From positions 30,966,519 through 31,030,518 of the forward strand of contig CM055101.1 of the NCBI GenBank assembly GCA_029204225.1: a stretch of DNA of 64,000 nucleotides, written 5' to 3'. Positions 1 to 10,413 of the stretch are shown here, piece after piece (position 1 is the stretch's first letter; each line of letters starts with the position of its first letter). The position numbers and the translations under genes are program-made. The notes beneath the pieces are model-generated. The model saw only the letters and a list, made by a program, of their open reading frames with translations, was not told the DNA's origin and did not search any database. Source of the DNA: Diphasiastrum complanatum. Lineage: Eukaryota; Streptophyta; Lycopodiopsida; Lycopodiales; Lycopodiaceae.

Positions 1-333
1 ATTCTAACTTCTAAGCATATCCTCTAGGACCTGGTTGAGTCTCTCAGTTTGCCCATCCGTTTGTGGGTGTTCACTACTCATCGGCAATTGTTTTCCAACT
101 TGGCAAACCCCGCTTTCCATAATGTTGCTGTGAACTTGGGATTCTTGTCCGAGACAATGGACTTCGAAAGTCCATGCAAATCTCACTACATGATCAATGA
201 ACAATTCTGGGACTTGCGGAGCTATCACTTTCTTGCTAGTGGCAATAAAATGAGCCATCTTAGGGAACCTATCCACAATTATCAAGATTGACTCCATCAG
301 ATTTTGAGTCCTCGGTAGTCTGACAATAACCAT
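1..333 (-). pseudogene. Ty3/gypsy integrase core fragment
   Basis: Read on the minus strand this gives a chromovirus-type integrase core: a stretch like MDFIVGLP (here MVIVRLPRTQ), then IIVDRFPKMAHFI, then HPQTDGQTERLNQVLEDML. The GQTERLNQ motif carries the catalytic glutamate of the DDE integrase fold. The middle is damaged: the usual VSDRGSKF segment with the second aspartate is not recognisable. The fragment runs off the left edge of the window, so its C-terminal part is not visible. The family resembles the full gypsy element at 10414-16781, which has the same VNQVLEDMLR stretch. Upstream codons up to 498 in the same frame show no integrase similarity. It is a dead fragment. Confidence 0.8.
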
Positions 334-718
334 AGAGATGCTCTCCCAACGACTGTGGGGTATCTCCAATAAATGGGGTAAATCGGGTGGACTTACGTGG
401 GCCCTGCGCTGGTTGCTAGCTAGCGGGCGTGCAACCAGCTGGGTGCGCATGTGTCTGGAGGTGGCTGAATGGCTGCTGGCAGGATTGCCGTGTGGCAAGG
501 TTTGGTTGCAGGGATCTTGTTCCCTGTGACACTCAGGATGGTGGTATTACCACCTAACTACTTCTCCCTCTTTAGTAGGCTACATATCTTAGTGGCAGCC
601 ATGGACAATACCACTATCTTTGTATGTATCTTGCAACTTCGAGAGTGAGAGTTTTTTATCGAGCTGAAGGTGTATCCTTCTTCTCTATGCCTTGTATATT
701 CTTCTTCACACGTGAGAC
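334..718. other. Noncoding spacer, unassigned
   Basis: No convincing coding sequence. It lies between a minus-strand gypsy integrase and a plus-strand gypsy gag, so it may contain LTR or leader sequence, but I could not find matching LTR ends or a primer-binding site. Confidence 0.4.
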
Positions 719-2080
719 ATGGATCCTAGTCCCTCCACTCAGCATGCATCTCCTCCTACCGAAACTATGATAGCTGCTTCTACGTTGGATTTCGATACTT
801 TGCTGTCGGTCAACAATCTACATATTGTCTATATGCAGGCAAGACATGCAAAGGATCAACAAGAATTGGGGGAGCTAATGCAGTTATGGCAACTACTGCA
901 CCAACCCTTCTTTACTCCTTAGATTTTTACGAGGGAAAAGAAAGATAGAGCTCCTGAAGTCGTCACATCGTTGATTGATCGGTTTAACTCACATTTTTCT
1001 AAGCATGATTCTGCCGACAAAAACAAGATCAACCTAGCTATCATGTACTTGCTAGGTAAAGCATTTACTTGGTGGCAGGACTTGAGGAGTAAGCCTGAAG
1101 CTTCGAGGTTGTGGGAAGAATTTTGCAAGGCCTTTAAGGCTACCTTCCTTCCTCTTCTAGATGACTTTGATTTTTATCGTCAGTATGCGACGATATAGAT
1201 GGGGAACCGGCCCCTTGATCAGTATTTGCAAGAATTCCAGTTTTGCTACTAGAATAGATCTTATGTTGGTTAAGTTGCATTTTATTCTAGGTTTGCCTAG
1301 AGGCTATCAGCTGGAGGTTAGGAGGAACCAACCTCTTACCCTCGATGATGCGTTCGCTTCGCCTGTATAGACAATGATACTCGTATAGTGGCTAAACCTG
1401 AGCGTGGTGTTCAACCAAAAGCAAAGGGTAAGAAACCATTTTTTTCAAAGAAAGGAAAGGACAAGGCAAAGGAGGCATCTTTTGGTCCTAGTAAGTGGAA
1501 GAAAAGATCTACGACCAAGAAACATTTGCAAAAGCCAGAAGCGACAATCTGTGCTTTAATTGCATGGAACCAAGTCATGCAGCAAAGGAATGCCCGAAGA
1601 AAAGGAGGCAAGCTAAAGGGGCATCTTTTAAGATGCCAGGTAACTCTAGCATTTCTATTATTGATCTTTCCTTTGCTAGTAAGTCTGTATGTATTGTTGT
1701 TTTAACATGGCAGTTTTTGGTCCCCATGACCTCGTTCGGATGAAGGGGGTTGTTGGTGGCCAAGCCATAACAATTCATGGTTCTACAAACTTTATTAACT
1801 CCAATTTATTACAGAAGCTAAAGGTGGAAACAAGGCAAAGTGACCACGCTATGTTGTGAAGCTGGTTACGGGAGCAGAAAGTCAAGTGTGGATTCGGATA
1901 GTCCCTCATCTGTCGATTCAAATATAAGCTTATAAGGATAATTTAGACTTTCATATTATGAATCTGGATAAGGTAGATGTGATGCTTGGTAAAGAGTGGC
2001 TCTATTCGTTAAAGAAAAACTATGTAACTCACAGTTTGTCATTCTTGCATAACGGCTCACTCATTGAATTGAATGGAAAT
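719..2080 (+). pseudogene. Ty3/gypsy gag-protease remnant
   Basis: A decayed gag-protease region spread over several frames. From 971 there is a capsid-like stretch (LLGKAFTWWQDLRS, then LWEEFCKAFKATFLP), typical of plant gypsy gag. At about 1550-1595 a CCHC zinc knuckle is visible, CFNCMEPSHAAKEC (C-X2-C-X4-H-X4-C), with basic sequence on both sides. From about 1715 the frame reads [11 protein letters not shown], matching [11 protein letters not shown] in the gypsy element at 10414-16781, followed by a damaged protease in which the DSGA-type active site is missing. From about 1975 VMLGKEWLYSL resembles the protease C-terminus. Stops at about 920, 1198 and 1370 and several frame changes make it a pseudogene. 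Confidence 0.75.
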
Positions 2081-2313
2081 ATGGATATTTTTTCTCCTTA
2101 TATGCTTTCTGCTTTAGAAACAGTTGAATGCATGAATATTGTGGATTGTGATTCATGTGAAAAATTGGCAAAATCCTTGCTTGGCAATTTCATGTTTTTT
2201 ATGTTTGTGAGTACATTTCACATGTGTGGAGCATGTTCCCACGTGTGTAAAATAGTTTATCATAGCTTTAGGGGTTTCATAAATTTTTTATGTCAAGCTT
2301 CTTTGTGTAGAGT

Positions 2314-3070
2314 TGTGATAGGGCCAAAAATTGGCATAGATGGCAAACTGGCAAAATCCACATGTAATACCTCTATTGAGCCAAAAGTGAGTCATGATGC
2401 AATCTTGAGCTAGATAGGCATATGAATAGGGTTTTGACACTTGTGATAATGTAATTTGATGAGTGATGAAGTCAAAGAGTCGGCCTTGGTCAAGCGGTCC
2501 AATAGAATTGAAGAGGCTATGATTAGGGGTCCAATAGCATGCAAGGAGGGATTTTCACAAACTCTATATGTACTTCTCCTTATGATCATTATGTAAGTTG
2601 AGTTTTTGAGTCAATCTTTGTATGGTGAGACTTGCTTGTTCAATCTTCTCTCTCTACCCGAGTTGAATTAGCTCTATTCTCTCTCTACCCGAGGAGAGGA
2701 GCTTAATTTTACTTAGTTTTTTCAAGAAGCACTTCCTCTCATGTGTATGTACTTTGGTCATCATAGTTGCATCGAACCGCGGTTCGAACCTCCACCCACG
2801 GTTCGAACCGTTCGAACCATTCGGATCCGGTTCGAACCGGATTGAACCTGGCCTGCCGGTTCGAACCGGAAAGAATCGGGTCGAATCGGCCGGTTCGAAT
2901 CGGGGTGTAACCTTGTTGGTCATCAACAAATGCATCCATCATTGCCTCTATGCCTTGGTTTTTTGATCTAGATCTTGGGAATCAATCTAGAATTCATCAA
3001 CAAGTGCACAAGCTTGCTTAGGAGATCAATTGCACACTTTAGGGCATTCCCACACGTGTGTATTTTCACA
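2314..3070 (+). mobile_element. Copia-type LTR, degenerate, with MITE insertion
   Basis: Starts TGTGATAGGG and ends near TATTTTCACA. It shares the LTR signatures of the copia elements further right: GGCATAGATGGCAAA near the start, GGTCCAATAGAATT, two copies of the CTCTCTCTACCCGAG motif (about 2647 and 2679), an AATCAATCTAGAAT stretch, and CCACACGTGTG just before the 3' end. A 154-bp hAT MITE interrupts it at 2762-2915. No primer site follows and no clean 5-bp duplication flanks it, so it may be a solo LTR or a remnant. The exact 3' end is uncertain. Confidence 0.6.
2762..2915. mobile_element. hAT-type MITE, palindrome-rich (154 bp)
   Basis: The element is flanked by an exact 8-bp duplication, TTGGTCAT at 2754-2761 and 2916-2923, as expected for the hAT superfamily. 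Its left end is CATAGTTGCA; the right end read inward is CAAGGTTACA, an imperfect terminal inverted repeat. The left 10-mer is identical to one terminus of the large hAT element at 5169-9957. The interior is almost entirely repeats of the palindrome GGTTCGAACC and near variants, in both phases. It has no coding capacity. It lies inside a copia-type LTR. Confidence 0.8.
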
Positions 3071-3106
3071 ATTCAAACATGTGTTCGTTGAAGGATTTCA
3101 CTTATC

Positions 3107-4130
3107 ATGAGGAATGCAATTTACAAAAGATTCACCAAGTGGATGTTTAGACAACTTTCTTGAATGCATGTTTTTTGAAGAAGACATCTACATGCACCAG
3201 CTTGAAGGTTATGAACTGAAAGGTAAGGAGGTTATGGTGTGCAAACTCCATAAGGCCTTGTATGGATTGAATCTTTCACCAAGAGCACGGTTTTAAAGAA
3301 TGAATGCTTTCTTTATAAATTATAGTTTAAAACCAAATGATAACCTTTTTGATTCAAATGTATATTATAAAGCTTACGAACTTTCTTTATTGTTATCACA
3401 TTGTATATTGAGGATACATTGCTTTTCGGCAGTGGCATCAAACTTATTGAGGAAGTAAAAGCTATGATGTCAAAAGAATTTGATATGACATATCTAGGAG
3501 AAGCACAACTCCTCCTTGCCATCCAAATCCATAGAGACAAGAGCAATAGATTGATTAATACAAGTTTGCAAATATATCTTGTTAATCTATTGCATGCTCA
3601 TAGTTTCTAGAATTGTAAACTTGTAAATTTTTTGATGGATTTAGTCTTATATCTGTCTAAGAATTATTGTCTTTGGACAAATGTAAAAAGAGAGAAATGA
3701 AGGAGTACCCGTTTCACTTAGTCATTGGATCCCTCATGTATGCCATGATATGTACCAGGCCCGACATTCCTTATGCAATCAGCACTTTGAGTCAATTCAT
3801 GTCAAACCTTGGACTCATTGGAAGACACTTGTCAGAGTGCTAAAATATTTACAAGCTACCGAGGACCAGTGCATATGTTACAACAAACCCAATGCAAAAG
3901 ATAGTCTTGTTCTGGGCAACATAGATGCAAATTGGTCATACAAGAAAATCCACTGACGCTAAATGTGATAGGAGTGAAAAATAATAAGTTGTAGCAATGT
4001 TTGGAGCGTCCAAAAGATCTTATGCATGTGACTACTACCATTTTCTTGACTCACAATCAAGCACACCAGCAAATCACTTGACATATATGCTTAAGTTCAA
4101 GTTTGACAACACAAAGTATCATGCAAACAC
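3107..4130 (+). pseudogene. Ty1/copia RT-RNase H remnant
   Basis: The plus strand carries scattered copia reverse transcriptase motifs: IHQVDV near 3130, EEDIYMHQLEGYE, LHKALYGLNLSPRA (normally LYGLKQAPRAW), YIEDTLLFGS at about 3402 in place of the catalytic YVDDIIL, KEFDMTYLGEA, then RPDIPYAIS-like and HWKTLVRVLKYL sequences at 3760-3850. Stops and frame changes occur throughout. The RT catalytic Asp pair is lost (ED instead of DD). RNase H similarity fades out after about 4000. It follows the LTR at 2314-3070 directly, but whether both belong to one element is not clear. Confidence 0.75.
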
Positions 4131-5160
4131 AATGCTCACATAAAGTCATCCGACTTGTTTCCAATCGGACTTATTTCACACAAGTGGACCACATTGTCGG
4201 AATTCAAGGTGAACTAGAAGCGGAAACATTCACAATGAATTAAGTGATTAACGTTCTATGAACAATCACAAATTACACTTACAAGTGGAAGCAAAGTAGG
4301 ATATCAATGGAGACAAATCTGTATACAAAGAATGTATGTACACAAGCATTGCCAGTCTCTCTAATCTCTCCTGCCTCAGGCTCTTCCTCACCTCTTCAGT
4401 AGAAAGAGGCCACCTATTTATACAAGTAAGCAGAATAATCAAGATGAATAATTCATACAGATGTGCAAATGAACGATACAAAAGTAGGATTGAAATTGCA
4501 CTCTGATTAATATCAACAAAATGAGTACAATTGCTTGAAGTAATAACTTCAGCTGGTTGAGCGTGATAACGCTGGCTACAGAAAAACGAATAATCAGAAG
4601 AAGTTTTCTGATGAAGATTATTATCTTGATATACTCAAAATATCTACAACTACTTCTACAGTTAAATCAATCGCCTCGTAACTATAATTGTATGTACAAT
4701 GTAGGCAAACAGTCAACGCGAAGTTGTTGGGTCGGATTTTAGATCGACAGTATCGAACTTTACAAAGTATCGAAAAAATATACAAAGGATCGATTTTATA
4801 CTGGGTCGAAAATATAGTTAGGGTCGGAAAAATTAGGCCTGATTCGACACCCGATCCAGGGTCGAAGAGCCCGGATAAGTCAGACCCGATTCGACTCGAT
4901 CCAGGGTCGGAAAATTTCTGTTTGTTAGGCTTGACATTGGGTTGGAAAAATTTGATACTGGATTTTTCGATCTTCTGAAAAGCTCGAGCCTTTCGTTTTC
5001 TGGGTTTTGTAAAGTTTTTAGGATGCTCATTAATAAGTGGATTTGAGGCTGAGCATCAAATTCCAACATAACAGTCGTCCAGGGTGTACTTTTTGGTACC
5101 TCCGCAGTCGGAGCATCAACAAAGGAATCTCCATTAAAAGACAAATAAGACAAATAGTGA
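4131..5160. other. Noncoding region with TCGA/TCGG-rich repeats
   Basis: No supported gene. At about 4733-4985 there are many short GGGTCGGAAAA, GATCCAGGGTCG and ATTCGAC motifs, including two copies of GATCCAGGGTCG at about 4854 and 4900. They resemble the short CG-rich palindromic motifs of the hAT-related sequences on either side, but I found no terminal repeats or target duplication here. Confidence 0.4.
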
Positions 5161-5205
5161 CTTCTAACCGTAGTTGCAGCACGATTCGCGAATCGCGATT
5201 CGGGA
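5161..5205 (+). repeat. hAT left terminus: TSD, TIR and subterminal palindrome
   Basis: CTTCTAAC (target duplication), then the inverted repeat CGTAGTTGCA, then CGAATCGCGATTCG, a perfect palindrome likely to be a transposase-binding subterminal repeat by analogy with other hAT elements. Confidence 0.85.
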
Positions 5206-5556
5206 TTTTCCCAGAATCATGTAGAATCGAATTTTTTTTTTTTTTGAATTTTTTTTGTGCATATGGGTATCAGATGAAAGCTTTGATCGAGGGGAGTATG
5301 ATTGTGTAGTTTGCCGACTGTTTCACGTGCAGGATGGTCCCTTTACGCTAAAGCTGCATCCCATATAAAAAAAAGAGAACACATTGGGGCATTCCCAGTG
5401 AACATAGCAGGAATCTCCCTTTCTCTGATTCTCCCTCTCTCTATCTCTCTCTGATCACGATTCACAACAAACGGAACTAAAACCATGCTGAACAAAAACC
5501 TAGCTGAATCATTCTGAACTTTAGCCTTAAATGAAACAATTTTTGACAAAACAACC

Positions 5557-5560
<4 letters not shown>

Positions 5561-5622
<62 letters not shown>
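5561..5622. repeat. (TC)n microsatellite
   Basis: About 31 uninterrupted TC units inside the hAT element, downstream of its transposase gene. Confidence 0.98.
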
Positions 5623-5627
<5 letters not shown>

Positions 5628-8199
5628 ATAAATCATAAACCATAAAACCGAAGTTACTGAACTAAAACCACAAAGAACAATACTGAATCACGACAATGCT
5701 ATGAATAGGATCATCATAATATATAATATCGGGCCACATGGCACCAAAAAGGGGTACGATGATGTTCCATGAACGTAATGAAGACTATATAACTAAGGCT
5801 CGTCAGAGTCATGGTAGGATAAATCATCCGAATCTGTGGACTGCAGATCCCATGGGTCCGCAGATGAATCGGAACTGGAGGGAGCCATATGCCGTGGTGT
5901 GGCCCTGGCTCTGCTGCGTGCCCTGGCTCTGGACCACCCCCCTCTCCCTGCCTCTACCAATGCCTCTGCCTCTGCCTCTCTCCCCTCCTCTGGCCCCCAT
6001 CTGGTTGCCCCTAGCCCTGTGTCTACTCCGTCGTGCCTGTGTGTCAGGTGGCTGTAACCCTACGCCCTGGGATGGCGCTACCCACTGTGATGATGCCTGG
6101 CCGACGACTGCCTGTGATGCTCCACTCCTGTCTACAAAAAGAGTACTCAGCCCCCCCCTCCTAGAACCTCTAGGTCTCCCCCTAGGCCTACGTGCAGGAA
6201 TGGCTGGCTCCTCCTCTGTCTCTGCATCAGGGTCCACCAGCAGGTCAGCCAGGTCATCCCCCTGTGCCTCCGCCCACATCTCCTCGTCCTCCTCTGTATC
6301 TCCCTCAACCCACACCTCCTCCTCCACATAGTCTGCCCCGAGCATCTCTCCACCCTCCGAGACCTCGTCATCTTCCTCCTTAGCCTCTCCCTCTGCCTCT
6401 CTGTCCTCCTCTGCCGCCGTAAAGCCCGTGCGTCAGCCTGTGCCTGTCTGTAGAGCTCTCTATGGATCTCATCATCCATCTCCTCCTGTGTGGGTGGTGC
6501 CCGAGGAGCAGCAGCTATCGAATCCACCAAGCAAGTGTCGGGTCCACCTGCAACCAAAAACAATACATTGTTGTTAGGCAGGTATTGTGCAACTCACTGC
6601 ATATTTTGAAAGCAAATCAATTCATCAAAGCATACCAAGAAAAAAGGGGTGATGATGTGACTCACCTCGAGCATCTGACCCTCTCCTCGTGTGCGCCTCA
6701 GCATACGGCCGTTGGTGTTCACAAACACCAACCGCCTACACTGCTCGATGGACAACCTGTTCCTCTTCTGCGTGTGATACAAGGCCCAGGTGCTCCAATT
6801 CCGCTCACAAGCTCCTACAGAACAGTCCTGTGCAAGGACTCTCAGCCAACCGCCTCAGGTCACCTGCGCTGCGCCCGTGGATGCACCACCATGTAACGGG
6901 CCTCAGCTGATCCTCCCTCCGCCGACTCTGCTCTCCATCGAAAGGAAACTGGAAGTGCTCAAATGCGAGCAGCTGGCTTGCAATGTTGGCTAGAATCGGA
7001 CCTGTTGGCAAAAGGAAAAACATGGCACATGTAAGACCCCTCGAATTCAGACACTACCAATGAGTACAATACTTCAGTAACATTGCTACCAAACGATTTC
7101 TCACACGTACCTGGTCCAGGCCATACGCACTCCGTGTACTCCACCCATCCCCGGTGCAGCTCCGGATCGTCCCTCTCTCGTGTAGAGCGCCACAAGGGGT
7201 GCAACATGTGGGCTACGGCGTGGATGGGTCGGTGGAAGTAGTCCCATCTGGCCTCCCAGATGCGTGAGATCTCGCGCCTCCTGCAACAGACAAATTACAA
7301 CAATCACTAAACCATAGCATAAAAGAAACGCATCAGACTCGAGTGAGAAACAACAAACTAGACACTGAAGAGTCATACCTATGCTCGTCCAAGGCTGACA
7401 ACAGAATCCCCTCGCCGATGCGCTCCATGAACTCGTAAATAAGACCGAGGGTGCACCCCTCACGGTATACCAGACGCAGCACTCTGTAAATGGGTAGTAG
7501 GATCCCACTAATCTCCTCAGCAGCTCTCCAGAACTCGTCGCCGTACACAGTGGACTGGAAAAATGCCGAAGGGGGGAGGTCTGTAAAGTCCCGGAAGGCC
7601 ACGCTGGAAACCATCCGCCGCATTGCGTCCTTCACCACCACCAATCGCTCTAGCACCAAGAAGTAAAACGCAAAGCGTGTGGGTGCGGGCTTCTTCAGGT
7701 TTAGGGTGGAGAAGGTGCGGAACAGGGCCAACACACGCCTCTTCCTGGTGACAAAAGTGACCAGGCGCATGGCCGTAGAAGTGATCTGCAACACAAACAC
7801 CCAGTAAAAAAGTTTAGACAGTAGTTGAGATGTGGTTAGCAGCATCGAAGGAAGAAAGCATAGCAAATAGAACAAACTATACCTCTCTGATCCATGGAAG
7901 CGCACACAGGTCATGGATGAGCAAGTCTATGCAATGTGCAGCACAGGGTGTCCACACAATGCTGGGGTGCTCCCTCATCATAATCTCGCCCATCTGCTTG
8001 CAGTTCGAGGCGTTGTCGGTGACAACCTGAACCACGTGCTCAACTCCGATGTCAGCAATAACATCTCTAATGACCTCCAATATGAAATCGGCTGTGATGA
8101 CGTCACCACCTCGAGTGGCATCCACGCCACGTAGGAATACTGTGCCAAGCGGGCAAGAAACCAAGACATTGATGACGGATCGCCGACGAATGTCGGTCC

Positions 8200-8589
8200 T
8201 GTTGAAATAAATGCCTATTTTGCCCCTTAAGGCTTGTATACTTGTAACTTGTAAGTTGTGCATAAGACATGGGGGTAAAACATTTATGTACATAGTACAC
8301 CCCACTTGTGCTAATTAGGCAAGTAAATCAAGTAGGTTAAGGACCCATGTGGGTTCTAGAGCTAGAATTAGCAAGACACCACCTCTATACATAACATGCT
8401 ATATGTAGCCCAAACTTTGGAGGGGTTTCCACGCCCTACTACACTTTGAATATTCATTCATGATGTGTGAGCTTTGAAGTCCTCTCTCTCTTGCTTTTGT
8501 GTTCTACTCCATAGCTGGTTTTCTGAAGCTTTCACAGTGTGCTTACTATGCTGTTATGATACTCCATAGCTAGGCCTTGGAATTTGACA
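8200..8589 (+). mobile_element. Solo LTR (copia-type, 390 bp)
   Basis: Starts TGTTGAAAT and ends AATTTGACA (TG...CA with matching ends). It is flanked by an exact 5-bp duplication GGTCC at 8195-8199 and 8590-8594. Removing the LTR and one duplication copy closes the transposase frame exactly in the SDGWTD motif, an independent proof of both borders. It contains no internal coding region, so it arose by recombination between the two LTRs of a full element. Confidence 0.93.
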
Positions 8590-9188
8590 GGTCCATCCAT
8601 CACTCAATATCGTGCATCCATACCTGCCGCAAAACACCCATTAGCTACATGCAAAAATTGCGGCACCAGTAAATCCTAAACACATGCAAAGAGATTACAA
8701 AGACAAGTTACTTACTGCTGCCAAGCTGAGCGAATGGAACTCAACTCCCGCGTGATGGTCTCCTCCTCCTGACGAAGCAACCTCCCTCGTAGTGCCTCTC
8801 GCCTGGGAGGTGTCCATGTAGCATCCACGGCCGCCATCTGTGCACAGAACTCCCTGAACACCCAAGTGTCAGCAACAGCAAAGGCAATGCCGCACTCGTA
8901 AAAGAACTGGCCACACAGTCGAGTGCAACAGGCCTGCTGCTCTCTCGCATCGATCAAGGGTCTGCTGCCTGGGCCTAACCCCTCTCTGCTGTGCATATGG
9001 TGCTCGTGGTCTAGCATGCCCAACGGATGGCTCATCTGTGGGTGTGTCACTCTCTCTGGCAACATCTGCCGAAGCATGTGGTGCATCTGCTGCCGAGGAG
9101 GAGGGTCGAGAAGCACCCGCTGCTGCTGAACCAACATGCTCATCTGATGGTCCTGCTGCTGCTGCGGATGGAGCTGAAGGTGCTGTAC

Positions 9189-9350
9189 TAGGCCTTGCAC
9201 CTGAACCATGCTCTGCCCGTGCTGTACTGGGCCCTGCAGCTGTACCATGCTCTGCCCGTGATGTACTGGGCCCTGCACCTGTACCATGCCCAACCCATGA
9301 TGTACTACGCCCTGCAGCTATACCATGCTCTGCCCGTGATGTACTGGGCC
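9189..9350 (-). repeat. 39-bp minisatellite in hAT transposase exon 1
   Basis: About four units of 39 bp (13 residues each, of the form GPSTSRAEHGTAA) on the minus strand between the BED finger and DUF659. Such a linker is probably disordered. Confidence 0.75.
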
Positions 9351-9869
9351 CAATATCCATGGTAGGCCCTGCCTGTCTGCCTGTGAGCCCTCCTGCATGC
9401 CTACCTGTAGCTGCTCCTGCTGCCTGTCCCTGTCTAGAACCCTGTGATGCAGTACCGGGCCCGTACATGGTAGACAACCTCTGCAGATCCTCATCAGAAA
9501 TCCTGGGGCAATCAGATATGCCCAATGTCCGCCCATCTGGCCCTCTGACCCGCAGCAAGTGAGCCCTAACCCTGGTGAGTGATCCCGTGAAGTGACCACC
9601 GCAATGCAAGCATCTCCATCTGCGGGTGCCTGAGCCATGGTGTGTGCCCACATCCCCGTCGGTAAGCTCAACCTCGGCCCAAAGGCCTCGGTCCCGCACT
9701 GGCATTGTATCAACACGACCCTAAACCTGCAAATGACAAATAATCAGGCAAACGTTCAGTAGAAAAAAAAATACATTGTAAAAAATTTGCCGCCTCCACT
9801 GCTAGCGCGGTTCTGTGCGCGAGGAGGAGGCCGAAATTCGGGTTTCTGGTTTTTTTTTTTTACGATTCT

Positions 9870-9965
9870 GTCCACGATTCGCTGCAGCGAATCGCGATTT
9901 GCAGAATCGCGATTCCCGAATCGTGAAGCTGGCGAATCGCGATTCGTTGCAACTATGCTTCTAAC
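9870..9965 (-). repeat. hAT right terminus: clustered palindromes, TIR and TSD
   Basis: Contains a 20-bp perfect palindrome centred on CTGCAG (9875-9894), then GAATCGCGATTC at 9904-9915, CGAATCGCGATTCG at 9933-9946, the inverted-repeat end (CATAGTTGCA read inward) and the duplication CTTCTAAC. Confidence 0.85.
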
Positions 9966-9968
9966 ACA

Positions 9969-10150
9969 CATGAGCGACGTGGCTCAAATTGAGAAAATCT
10001 CATTGCCACCATGAGACTATCATCTTCCATCTAGCTAGGCTGACATCTTATTAGGCATTTACAAACACAAATCTGTAAAGTTGACAACAATGAGCGACTA
10101 AGGCTCAACCTTGAGGAAATCTTGTTGCCACCATAAGGCAAATCAACTTC
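9969..10150. repeat. Direct repeat of about 60 bp, spacing 120 bp
   Basis: ATGAGCGAC, GGCTCAA and TTGCCACCAT occur in the same order from 9970 and from 10090. It lies just outside the hAT right end. Nothing else is recognisable between 9966 and 10413. Confidence 0.7.
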
Positions 10151-10413
10151 ATCCTACTTATCAAAAAATGATAAATAAACTCAAGACTTGTGGCACCAAT
10201 CTAGAGATCATGGATCATGCATAACAATACCACCAATGATTCCCTAAGTAATCATCTTCATCCCTCTTGGCTCACAACATAACATCCATGTAGGTTTAAC
10301 GTAACCAAACGTCATTGCCATAAGATAAAGCACCAGCAAATAGAAAAGCATCACCTATGCATCCAACGATGCATCAAACCTGAGCAACCGTAGCATATCC
10401 GTGAGTGCTATCC

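Larger units (their letters stand above)
5793..9705 (-). pseudogene. hAT transposase (BED zinc finger, DUF659, dimerisation domain), broken
   Basis: Exon 1 (9705-8716) starts with a BED-type finger, WRCLHCGGHF...RAHLL...ISDC, then a low-complexity 13-residue repeat region and the DUF659 start (FFYECGIAFAVADTWVFREF). Introns fit GT-AG borders: 8715-8624, 7882-7786, 7378-7281, 7110-7002, 6665-6548. Exon 2 gives YGCTILSDGWT and, after the inserted LTR, DIRRRSVINVL, VVQVVTDNASN and CAAHCIDLL. Later exons give the middle region and the C-terminal dimerisation block (CERNWSTWALYHTQKRNRLS). The three DDE positions expected for hAT (D in SDGW, D in VTDN, E in CERNW) are all visible. The acidic tail ends at 5793. 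Lesions: a one-base frameshift near 8940, the solo LTR at 8200-8589, a frameshift near 6840 and at least one more near 6400. Not functional. Confidence 0.92.
5169..9957 (-). mobile_element. hAT DNA transposon (about 4.8 kb), autonomous-size, inactivated
   Basis: Flanked by an exact 8-bp target duplication, CTTCTAAC at 5161-5168 and 9958-9965. The termini read inward are CGTAGTTGCA (left) and CATAGTTGCA (right), one mismatch in 10. Subterminal regions at both ends carry the perfect 14-bp palindrome CGAATCGCGATTCG (5189-5202 and 9933-9946). The right end has further copies, plus a 20-bp palindrome at 9875-9894. The interior encodes a BED/DUF659-type hAT transposase on the minus strand. A copia-type solo LTR (8200-8589) and a (TC)n tract (5561-5622) lie inside. 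Superfamily, boundaries and orientation are well supported. Confidence 0.93.

Noticed and set aside
2762-2915. Possible tRNA genes because of GGTTCGAA motifs
   Set aside because: Only the B-box-like core is present; no A-box at the right distance and no cloverleaf. The hAT duplication and termini explain the sequence.
5824-6383. Host protein genes suggested by long Pro/Ser-rich plus-strand frames
   Set aside because: They are antisense shadows of the acidic and basic C-terminal tail of the hAT transposase.
9038-9562. Plus-strand 174-codon frame
   Set aside because: Antisense shadow of hAT transposase exon 1, including its 39-bp repeats.
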